Source of the DNA: CAZZIZ01 sp964654535
GTDB lineage: Bacteria > Bacteroidota > Bacteroidia > Chitinophagales > UBA2359
Direction of reading: 5' to 3'
DNA: 15,214 nucleotides
Assembly (NCBI GenBank): GCA_964654535.1
Contig: CAZZIZ010000070.1
Location: 1-15,214 of the forward strand
Below, one piece after another: positions 1 through 6,994 of this stretch. The position numbers were made by a program, and so were the translations under genes. Position 1 is the first letter of the stretch. Every line of letters starts with the position of its first letter. The notes under the pieces were generated by a model. The model searched no databases and was not told the DNA's origin. It worked only from the letters and a program-made list of their open reading frames with translations.

Positions 1-233
1 TTACCGATATAGAAAAGCGATTTTATCTTTTGCGCTTGGGACTTTTCCTTGCTAGCCGTCTCGTAAATTTTGTTAGCGACTTCTAGAGCAGATTTGGTCA
101 ATCCATCTTTTTCAAACTTTTCTATTTCATTCCACATACTTTTGTACTCCGTATCGGTTTGGGCGCTGAGCTTCCCACTAAACAGACTAAGTAGGAAGAT
201 AATTAAACAACTAGTTTTTAAGGACTTATGCAT
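1..233 (-). CDS. Alpha-2-macroglobulin family (MG2) protein, N-terminal fragment, cut by window edge
   Basis: Reading leftward from an ATG at 233-231 gives 77 codons that remain open to the window edge. The product begins MHKSLKTSCLIIFLLSLFSG, a Sec signal peptide with a likely cut after the Ala of LSAQ. It continues with YKSMWNEIEKFEKDGLTKSA and then an amphipathic helix ending in SLFYIG. The pattern W..IEKFEKDGLTKSALEVA.KIYE.A resembles the start of the very large (about 1,800-2,000 aa) MG2/bacterial alpha-2-macroglobulin-like proteins of Bacteroidota. I recognise this from family memory; none of the diagnostic MG or thioester domains lies inside the window. Bacterial members are envelope proteins thought to trap proteases. 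The gene is co-directional with the next gene on the minus strand but separated from it by 165 bp, in which I see no convincing promoter or terminator. Confidence 0.68.
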   Translation of the reverse strand, partial: MHKSLKTSCLIIFLLSLFSGKLSAQTDTEYKSMWNEIEKFEKDGLTKSALEVANKIYETASKEKSQAQKIKSLFYIG

Positions 234-398
234 TTCGTATTGCTTTAGCTTGAGCTTATACTATAACGATGCAAAAAAGGTAGAGATGGTTTGCTCGCTT
301 CGGGCTAGCTTTCAATATATGACATTAAAAATGCATTTCGACTGTGGTCTGGAAACTTAGGTATAGCCATTCTCTCTGTTGTTGACAAGTCCGAAGGA

Positions 399-1253
399 TT
401 AACTTGTAGCTTGAACTCTATTTGCTTCAAAGCAGTCCAAGGGGTCACAAAAACCACTATTGTCGCAATCCTCGGTATAATCGCATTTCCCATTGCCATT
501 CACATCCCAGCAATTTGTTTGACCTATATTTTTTAAAGTAGAATGGCTTTCCAATCCAGGAGTCATTTTGACATTTTCAAAACAATCCAAGTTGTCGCAA
601 GAGCCACTGCGGTTTGTATCCTCGCCGCTATCACATACACCATTGCCATTTGTGTCCCAACAGGCTACGAAAACAAGTTTTGTAGAACTTGCAGAAATCT
701 CCTTATAATTTTCTTTAGCCTTTAGTTTAATCGAAACCTCTTCGACTTCTATTTCTTCCGTCGCTTCTGCATCTTCCGTCTTTTCTAAGTTTTTCATTAC
801 TGGCTCAGAAAGTTGCTTATGTATAACTTGGATATTTTTTATTACTTGTTCGGATTCTTTTTCCCAATTGCCAAAGGGATACTTATCATTGGCTGGTACC
901 AATACTGCAAGTATTATGAGAAGTATTACGATCGGACTATTACGGCTTTCTTTTTTGTCTACAACCTGAAAGCCATTGATATTTATGCCACCAAAACTTA
1001 CAATTACCTGATATATCAGCACCGCAACAAAACAAAAACTAATAGCAATGGCACCATATGAATCGAATTGATCTAAAGGGCCTTTAAGAATGTAAGTGAG
1101 AAGAACGCTGCATAAAATGGTGGTGTAGAGATCAATTCTTGCGGGTGTTTTATTCATCGTAATAGTAAGTACGAGAGAAAGAAAGAGTTTAACAAAAGGA
1201 TGGTTAAATATTAACTTATTATAAATTTCATTAACAGAATTTTTAGAATTCAT
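399..1253 (-). CDS. Membrane protein with two Cys-rich DxNGNG calcium-binding-like repeats
   Basis: 284 aa, function not recognised. The N-terminal half has about four hydrophobic stretches (residues about 20-33, 43-58, 66-86 and 106-121), so it sits in the inner membrane and has no cleavable signal. Residues about 130-195 are charged and Glu/Lys-rich (TEEIEVEEVSIKLKAKENYK). The C-terminus holds two 28-residue repeats, 198-225 and 248-275, of the form CWDxNGNGxCDxxEDxxxSGxCDxLDCF. Each contains two Asp/Asn-rich loops resembling thrombospondin type-3 or dockerin calcium loops, plus four or five cysteines that could form disulfides, suggesting that the tail is outside the cytoplasm. Similar CWDxNGNG units occur, from memory, in bacterial and phage collagen-like proteins. 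The ATG at 1253 gives a normal start; the next upstream feature is the repeat element at 1283-1474. Confidence 0.72.
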   Translation of the reverse strand: MNSKNSVNEIYNKLIFNHPFVKLFLSLVLTITMNKTPARIDLYTTILCSVLLTYILKGPLDQFDSYGAIAISFCFVAVLIYQVIVSFGGININGFQVVDKKESRNSPIVILLIILAVLVPANDKYPFGNWEKESEQVIKNIQVIHKQLSEPVMKNLEKTEDAEATEEIEVEEVSIKLKAKENYKEISASSTKLVFVACWDTNGNGVCDSGEDTNRSGSCDNLDCFENVKMTPGLESHSTLKNIGQTNCWDVNGNGKCDYTEDCDNSGFCDPLDCFEANRVQATS

Positions 1254-1282
1254 CGCCCTGATTTAACTTTTGTTTTTAAAAC

Positions 1283-1474
1283 GCGTGAGCGCTGCGAGTG
1301 GTGCGACCGAAGGGGAGTAGTCTTGTTTGTTGCTGTAGTTTTTGCTTACCGCTTGCGGTAGAAGCAAACACTTTGCAGCAACAAGCCCAAGACCGGAGCG
1401 AACGCGGAGCTACGGAGCATAGCGACCCCAAGCAAATGGAGCTCAGCGGAATTTGCTTGGGGGCACGCCCAACA
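1283..1474 (+). repeat. Structured intergenic repeat element, copy 1 (plus orientation)
   Basis: Homologous to the elements at 13103-13337 (inverted) and 15067-15214. Shared primary sequence includes TGCGACC near the 5' end, the 20-mer CTTACCGCTTGCGGTAGAAG at 1345-1364, CCGGAGCGAACGCGGAG at 1393-1409 and a 3' tail CACGCCCAACA at 1464-1474. Nested stems are visible: GTCTTG/CAAGAC (1320-1325 with 1388-1393), TTGTTGCTG/CAGCAACAA (1327-1335 with 1376-1384), TTTGCT/AGCAAA (1341-1346 with 1363-1368) and TACCGC/GCGGTA (1347-1352 with 1355-1360), with a GA bulge at 1361-1362. A separate 3' hairpin pairs 1426-1436 with 1452-1462 over 11 bp. It lies between divergent genes. The short ORFs crossing it on both strands are not real genes. 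It may be a member of a flavobacterial structured-RNA family or a non-autonomous mobile repeat; the sequence does not decide. Confidence 0.82.
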
Positions 1475-1516
1475 CACCAAACTAAGTGCTTTACTCTCAA
1501 GGTGTAAAGGCGTGGA

Positions 1517-1569
1517 CACTCCCCTATCCCCTCTCAAGAGGGTAACCTCGGAGATTGCCTGCGGCAATC
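1517..1569 (+). repeat. Tandem pair of small hairpins, likely dispersed repeat remnant
   Basis: Two perfect inverted repeats follow each other just upstream of the transporter gene: CCCTC-TCAA-GAGGG (1529-1542) and GATTGCC-TGC-GGCAATC (1553-1569). The first sits in a C-rich context (CACTCCCCTATCCCCTCTCA, 1517-1536) that I associate with a very common dispersed Bacteroidota intergenic repeat; this is recall, not a search result. Neither hairpin has a T-run after it, so they are poor intrinsic terminators. They fill the space between the larger structured element and the CHT-like gene, whose promoter must lie within or just after them (1570-1618); I see no clear TTG/TAnnTTTG promoter pair there. 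Confidence 0.5.
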
Positions 1570-1618
1570 GCAAATCCAGTAAATACTACGAATCTGGAAT
1601 TGTAATTTAAAGTACTCA

Positions 1619-3139
1619 ATGATCCTACTCTTAAACATAGGAAGCGAAATTCATTGGCCGGGTTTGTTGTCGGTGTTGTTTTTCTACTTGCTGTTTTTCT
1701 TTATCGGTTGGCGGGCCTCGAAAAAGAAAAAGGGCAACTCGGCAGAAGAAGTTTTACTCGCGGGCCGGCGCTTACCACTTTGGATTGCAGTATTGACTAT
1801 GAGTGCCACCTGGGTGGGTGGCGGCTACATAAACGGTACCGCCGAATCGACGAGCGCATTCGGTTTGGCTTGGGTGCAGGCACCTTGGGGATACGCGCTA
1901 AGTTTAATTATTGGTGGCTTGTTTTTTGCGCGACGCATGCGGGAACGCGAATACACCACGCTGCTGGACCCCTTAGCCGAACGTTTTGGTTTAAAAATGG
2001 GTGCCATATTGAGTTTGCCTGCGGTGACGGGCGAGATATTTTGGTCGGCGGCTATCTTGACTGCACTGGGTACAACCTTCGGGGTTATACTCAATATCGA
2101 TTTTTCGCTGGCTATAGTTTTATCAGCCGCGGTTGCGATTTTATACACGGTAATTGGCGGACTCTGGTCGGTGGCTATGACGGACACGATTCAGATGTGC
2201 ATTCTCTTGGTGGGGATGCTTATAATTCCTTTTACAATTAGTACTGTTGATTCTTGGAGTGGCGTTTGGACTGCTTATCAATTGAAACATGGTGCATTGG
2301 CAAGTTTCGCTCCTCCCTGGGGCGGCTGGAATGACCCGGCTTGGGGGAACAGTTATTGGCAGTGGTGGGACTATGCCTTACTGCTTGTCTTTGGCGGTAT
2401 TCCTTGGCAGGTATATTTTCAGCGTGTTTTAGCGAGTAAAAGCCCGAGCGTTGCGGTGCGACTTTCGGTGTTGGCTGGTTTCGTTTGTTTGCTCGCCGCT
2501 ATTCCACCAATTATGATTGGTATGGCAGGCAGTGTTACCGACTGGGCGGCGCTCGGTTTGGCTGGACCCGAAAATGCTGCGCTTACTTTGCCTTATGTCG
2601 TTCGCCATTTAACCAATCCATGGGTGGCTAGTATTGGTTTGGGCGCTATTGCGGCTGCGGTCATGTCCTCGGTAGACTCTTCGATTCTTTCGGCTTCTTC
2701 GCTTACTACTTGGAACGTGGTGCGACCTTTGTTTAAACCAGATTTGTCCGGCGATAAGTTGGCGATACTACTCAAAAAAATAATTGTAATCATAGGCGTT
2801 TGCGCTACCATTTTGGCCTTGAAGGTTGAAAGCGTATATGCGCTATGGTTTTTATGTAGCGACTTTGTTTACTGCATTTTGTTTCCGCAGTTGGTCTGTG
2901 CGCTTTTTGATAAAAAGGCCAATCGTTATGGCAGTATTGCGGGTTTGATTGTGTCTTTTGTATTTCGCTTTGGAGGCGGGGAGTCTGTCTTGGGGATTCC
3001 ACAAATTATTCCCTACCCGATGGTCGAAGAAGGCGTTGTGCTGTTTCCTTTTCGAACCTTGGCAATGGTTTCTGGATTGATAACAATATTGTTGGTCAGC
3101 CGTTTGTTTCGTGAGAAGAAAAGATCAAGTCTCGATTGA
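1619..3139 (+). CDS. Sodium:solute symporter, CHT1-like (probable high-affinity choline transporter)
   Basis: 506 aa, highly hydrophobic, about 13 membrane spans, of the SSS/SLC5 family. It takes up a solute with sodium across the inner membrane. It is much closer to animal choline transporter CHT1 (SLC5A7) than to generic SSS proteins: ATWVGGGYINGTAE (63-76), GYALSLIIGGLFFA (91-104), the LDP at 116-118, GEIFWSAAI (138-146), GGIPWQVYFQRVL (259-271), GLGAIAAAVMSSVDSSILSA (340-359) and LCSDFVYCILFPQL all follow the animal protein. Trp65, Tyr92, Trp142 and Trp263 fall where I recall the choline aromatic cage of human CHT1. The long regulatory C-tail of the animal protein is absent. Choline would serve as an osmoprotectant precursor, but no betA/betB gene is in view, so substrate is inferred. 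The ATG at 1619 is the natural start just before the first hydrophobic segment. It has its own transcription unit; a 121-bp gap follows. Confidence 0.88.
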   Translation: MILLLNIGSEIHWPGLLSVLFFYLLFFFIGWRASKKKKGNSAEEVLLAGRRLPLWIAVLTMSATWVGGGYINGTAESTSAFGLAWVQAPWGYALSLIIGGLFFARRMREREYTTLLDPLAERFGLKMGAILSLPAVTGEIFWSAAILTALGTTFGVILNIDFSLAIVLSAAVAILYTVIGGLWSVAMTDTIQMCILLVGMLIIPFTISTVDSWSGVWTAYQLKHGALASFAPPWGGWNDPAWGNSYWQWWDYALLLVFGGIPWQVYFQRVLASKSPSVAVRLSVLAGFVCLLAAIPPIMIGMAGSVTDWAALGLAGPENAALTLPYVVRHLTNPWVASIGLGAIAAAVMSSVDSSILSASSLTTWNVVRPLFKPDLSGDKLAILLKKIIVIIGVCATILALKVESVYALWFLCSDFVYCILFPQLVCALFDKKANRYGSIAGLIVSFVFRFGGGESVLGIPQIIPYPMVEEGVVLFPFRTLAMVSGLITILLVSRLFREKKRSSLD

Positions 3140-3188
3140 CTTCTTCGAATGTCTCATAGCAAACGCTTCAAATTAAAGAATCGTATTT

Positions 3189-3201
3189 GGTTTCTGAAAC
3201 C
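3189..3201. other. Small perfect palindrome GGTTTCTGAAACC
   Basis: A 6-bp inverted repeat around a single T lies 59 bp before the ATG of the phosphoesterase gene, in the only non-coding stretch between it and the transporter. It has operator-like symmetry but is short enough to arise by chance, and no recognisable promoter is placed around it. It could mark regulation of the two-gene operon downstream. Confidence 0.2.
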
Positions 3202-3260
3202 GACAATTCAAGGAAAACTAGACGCTAAAACAGTAGGCAGTTTTGCTTAACTTTAAACAA

Positions 3261-6200
3261 ATGCAAGGCTTAATAAAACACCTACTATTAATTGCCATCG
3301 CGCTGAGTTTATATCAATGTGGCACCTATAAAGAGTCCTACGTTATTCAGGGCGATGAAAAGGGCATCTTTGAAGCCCTTCCCACTGTCGGTAAAATTGA
3401 GACCTTATTTCTTCTAGGAGATGCAGGGCACGTCAACGAGAACTTTTTGGTACAAGAGAAACTGTACAAAAACATGCGCCTCGACATTGAAAAATGCGGT
3501 GCGGAAAGTTCATTGGTTTTTCTAGGTGACAATATATATCCCAGTGGGTTACCAAAAAAGCACGAGCCTGATCGCGAAACAGCTGAAACGCTCTTAAATA
3601 TGCAGCTCGATATTGTCAAGGGCCTTCAAAACGAAACTTATTTTATTCCTGGTAACCACGATTGGAATAAAGGGCATGCCGGTGGCCTTAAGGCTATTCA
3701 ACGTCAGGAAAAGTATGTTCAAAATTATTTTGAAGATCAGAAGGTTCGCATGTACCCAAATAATGGTTGCGGCGACCCGGTAGTCAAGAAAGTCGAAAAG
3801 GATTTATACTACGTTTTCTTAGATTCGCAATGGTGGATCCAAAATTGGCATAAAGAAAAAAACATAAACGACGGCTGCCACGTAAAATCTCGTCAAGAAT
3901 TTCTCCAAGAATTGGAGAGTATTTTTCTCAAACACAAAAACGATCAGGTAGTTGTTTTTGTTCATCACCCTTTTTATTCTCTCGGCGAACATGGTGGAAA
4001 GTTTGATCCGAAATATCACCTCTTCCCACTAACCTATGTTGCTCCAAACTTATGGATTCCTCTTCCAATTTTAGGTTCTATTATGCCTTTGCATCGCGCA
4101 ACTGTAGGCCATAAACAAGATATACCGCACGCTAATTATCAGCTTCTTAAAAACAGCATCCTTGAACTCTTGTCACAAAACAAAAATGTAATCTTTGCTT
4201 CTGGTCACGAACATAGTTTACAATACTTTGACCAAGGGAATTCTCATTTCGTGATTAGCGGTGCGGGTAGTAAAAGTGTTTATGCACGTAACGGCCCGCA
4301 GGCACGTTTCGTAAGATCCACATTGGGATACTCCACCCTTCATTTTTATAAAAATGGAGCGGTCTGGTTAGACTTCACCGGGCAAGACAAAGGAGAAATA
4401 CGTTTACTATACCGAAAAGAAATCGTTGCACCGAAGCAAGGCACTACACCAATATCACTCGACTATCCTGAAGGAAAAGAACTTCCCCTTTTCAAGACGG
4501 TAGCGGCAAACAAAGAATTTGCTGCCAAAGGTTTTAAGCAGCTTATGTTGGGCAAACAGTATCGCGATATGTGGACCACACCCGTGGAAGCGCCGGTGAT
4601 CAATTTTGAAACTGAAAAAGGCGGACTGGTTCCAATAAAGAAAGGTGGTGGCATGGCGTCGAATTCACTTCGAGTGGAAACATCTGATGGCAGACAATAT
4701 GCTCTTCGCTCTGTCATAAAAGACTATCGTAAACTTGTAGGACCTGAGTTGAGGAACCTTAAACTCATCGACTTATTAGCCGATACCAATTCGGCCAGTC
4801 ATCCCTATGGTGCGCTTATCATACCAACACTTTCAAAAGCAGCTAATATTTATTACACAATTCCTAAACTGGTTTATTTAAAGCATCAAAAAGGCTTAGG
4901 CTATTATAATGAGCTTTTTAATGAGGAACTGTACTTGTTGGAAGATAGACCTGCAGGTGACAGATCCGACGCAGACCATTTAGGAAACTCAGAAGAGATA
5001 ATAAGTTACCTCGACTTAATTGCGCGGCTAAAAGAAAATCCTAAACTCAAGGTAGACGAAGAGTGGACTTTGCGTTCCAGAATATTTGACTTGTTCATTC
5101 ACGACTGGGATAGACACGATGATCAGTGGAGATGGGCCAAAGTGGATGTGGATGGAAAGGAAGTCTACCGCCCTATTCCTCGAGACCGAGACCAAGCCTT
5201 CTATAAGTTTGAAGGTTTGGCACTTCGTTTTGCGAGCGCAATCGCAGTGCGAAAGTTCAAGACATTTAAGGACGACCTCAAAGATGTGAAGTGGCAAAGC
5301 TTTAATGCCCGCTATTTCGACAGATATTTTTTGCATCAACTCGAATGGGAAGATTGGGAAAAAGAAATTGCTTACTTAAAAGAAAACCTTACCGATGAAG
5401 TAATCGAGCAGGCTGCGTTGCAGCTTCCACCGGAGGTATATGAAAACAACCACAAGGAACTGATTTACAATTTAAAATCGAGGCGTGACAACCTAGAAAG
5501 AATTGCCAAAAAACTGTACCGGTATATCTCAAAAAAAGTCTCTATCCCTGGCTCAGACGATGATGAACGATTTGAAATAGAACGCTTGTCAAACGGAGAT
5601 CTCTTCGTGCAAGTTTTTCGCTTGAAGAAAAACGGTAAAAAAGGAAAGAAGATATATGAGCGCAAATTCATCCATGGAGAAACGAAAGAAGTAAGGCTTT
5701 ATGGTCTAGCAGGTAAAGACGAATTCGAAATTGATGGCGAGGCTAGAAAATCAATCAAGGTTCGTGTAATTGGAGGTTTTGGTAAGGATAAAATCGACGA
5801 CGACTCCAAGGTTTCAAGTCTAAGAAAGCGAACCATATTGTATGATGAGAAGAAGGGCATTAAACAAAAGGGACACAAAGAAATTCGCGACTTAACCGGT
5901 CCAGCGTTGTCTGAAAACGACTACGATCGTAAAGATCACGTTTACGATCGCCAGACTATCTTACCAATACTAGGGTTCACGCAAGACGATCGCTTTTGGT
6001 TTGGTGCTCAAGGCACTTATATACAGCATGGTTTTCGGAAAGTGCCTTATAGAGACAGACAGGATTTTGCATTTTCCTTTTCTCCCACCAGTAGGAACGC
6101 TTTGCAATTTACTTATCAAGGAGATTTTCGTCAGTGGTTTTTCAATACGGTTGATTTTCAACCAAGCGTTTTCATTAGAAGGCCATTCTACGAGAACTAT

Positions 6201-6992
6201 TTCGGTTTAGGTAACCAAAGCATAAAAACAAACGACGATCTTGATTTCAATTGGGTACGCATGCAGGTTTACGAAGCACATGCGAACTTAAAAAAGTCCT
6301 TAGTTAATAATCGCTATCAGATATTCTTGGGTCCTAGATTCAAGAGCTGGGGGATTGACGAGGTTCCAGGTCGTTTTATTAGTCTTCCTGAAAGTGGATT
6401 GACTACAGCCGATTTTGATAGAAGAAATTATTTAGGCTATTCATTTGGTTTTAAAACTGAAAGTTTAGATGAACCTGTTTTCCCCCACAATGGTGTTGTC
6501 ACGGACGTTGGTTTCGATCAACTATACGACCTGGCGAGTAGTGATGAGATTCGAACTTTTCGCGCTTCACAGACCTTTATATTGACCATTGGTACCCATA
6601 TTGGCTGTACGTTTGCTTCCAGGACCGGTTTTAATCGTACAATTGGTGACTTGCAGTTTTATCACTTTCCTTCTTTAGGCAATGGTAACTTTCTCCGTGG
6701 TTTTAGGAATGAGCGATTTAGGGGAAACACAATTTTCTACCAAAATTTTGATTTACGTGTTAAACTAGCGAACTCAAGAAATCAAATCTTACCTTTCGAT
6801 ATGGGATTGTTAGGCGGATTTGACTTAGGTCGCGTGTGGCTATCTGATGAAGAGGAGACCAGTGGTAATTTCCATCGCAGCTATACCGCAGGAGTGTGGT
6901 TCAATGTTTTAAACCTAATCTTGTTAAACCCTCACGTTTCATTTTCGGAAGAAGAAACGCAAATAAATTTTAGACTGGGCTTCAATTTTTAA
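3261..6992 (+). CDS. Calcineurin-like phosphoesterase / kinase-like / outer-membrane beta-barrel fusion protein
   Basis: 1,243 aa from the ATG at 3261; an in-frame TTG at 3243 would add six residues but is less likely. A signal peptide ends in LSLYQC, so Cys20 may be lipidated although Tyr-Gln is a poor lipobox. Residues 45-330 are a calcineurin-like metallophosphoesterase: GDAGH (53-57), GDNIYPSG (89-96), GNHDW (131-135), HHP (235-237) and GHEH (315-318) supply the metal ligands. Residues about 450-720 carry a second domain with YALRSVIKD (480-488), HDWDRHDDQW (614-623) and PIPRDRDQAF (639-648), a pattern like CotH/HipA/FAM20-type kinases. The C-terminal about 350 residues alternate aromatic and polar strands with SLGNGNFLRGFRNERFRG and LGGFDLGRVW, as in Omp85/surface-antigen barrels, and end in Phe (LGFNF), as outer-membrane proteins do. 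It would sit in the outer membrane with the enzymatic part in the periplasm. Its stop codon is 2 nt from the next gene, so the two form an operon. Confidence 0.85.
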   Translation: MQGLIKHLLLIAIALSLYQCGTYKESYVIQGDEKGIFEALPTVGKIETLFLLGDAGHVNENFLVQEKLYKNMRLDIEKCGAESSLVFLGDNIYPSGLPKKHEPDRETAETLLNMQLDIVKGLQNETYFIPGNHDWNKGHAGGLKAIQRQEKYVQNYFEDQKVRMYPNNGCGDPVVKKVEKDLYYVFLDSQWWIQNWHKEKNINDGCHVKSRQEFLQELESIFLKHKNDQVVVFVHHPFYSLGEHGGKFDPKYHLFPLTYVAPNLWIPLPILGSIMPLHRATVGHKQDIPHANYQLLKNSILELLSQNKNVIFASGHEHSLQYFDQGNSHFVISGAGSKSVYARNGPQARFVRSTLGYSTLHFYKNGAVWLDFTGQDKGEIRLLYRKEIVAPKQGTTPISLDYPEGKELPLFKTVAANKEFAAKGFKQLMLGKQYRDMWTTPVEAPVINFETEKGGLVPIKKGGGMASNSLRVETSDGRQYALRSVIKDYRKLVGPELRNLKLIDLLADTNSASHPYGALIIPTLSKAANIYYTIPKLVYLKHQKGLGYYNELFNEELYLLEDRPAGDRSDADHLGNSEEIISYLDLIARLKENPKLKVDEEWTLRSRIFDLFIHDWDRHDDQWRWAKVDVDGKEVYRPIPRDRDQAFYKFEGLALRFASAIAVRKFKTFKDDLKDVKWQSFNARYFDRYFLHQLEWEDWEKEIAYLKENLTDEVIEQAALQLPPEVYENNHKELIYNLKSRRDNLERIAKKLYRYISKKVSIPGSDDDERFEIERLSNGDLFVQVFRLKKNGKKGKKIYERKFIHGETKEVRLYGLAGKDEFEIDGEARKSIKVRVIGGFGKDKIDDDSKVSSLRKRTILYDEKKGIKQKGHKEIRDLTGPALSENDYDRKDHVYDRQTILPILGFTQDDRFWFGAQGTYIQHGFRKVPYRDRQDFAFSFSPTSRNALQFTYQGDFRQWFFNTVDFQPSVFIRRPFYENYFGLGNQSIKTNDDLDFNWVRMQVYEAHANLKKSLVNNRYQIFLGPRFKSWGIDEVPGRFISLPESGLTTADFDRRNYLGYSFGFKTESLDEPVFPHNGVVTDVGFDQLYDLASSDEIRTFRASQTFILTIGTHIGCTFASRTGFNRTIGDLQFYHFPSLGNGNFLRGFRNERFRGNTIFYQNFDLRVKLANSRNQILPFDMGLLGGFDLGRVWLSDEEETSGNFHRSYTAGVWFNVLNLILLNPHVSFSEEETQINFRLGFNF

Positions 6993-6994
6993 GT

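Noticed and set aside
305..499. A 64-codon minus-strand frame at the end of the Cys-repeat membrane protein
   Set aside because: It largely overlaps the better supported gene in another frame and has no recognisable feature.
1276..1573. Several open frames of 69-75 codons on both strands across the repeat element
   Set aside because: They lie wholly within the structured, palindromic repeat, overlap each other on opposite strands and encode Arg/Ser/Cys-rich products with no family likeness.
3243..3260. TTG start for the phosphoesterase-barrel gene six codons upstream
   Set aside because: The ATG at 3261 gives a well-formed signal peptide, and TTG starts are uncommon; the added MLNFKQ is not needed.
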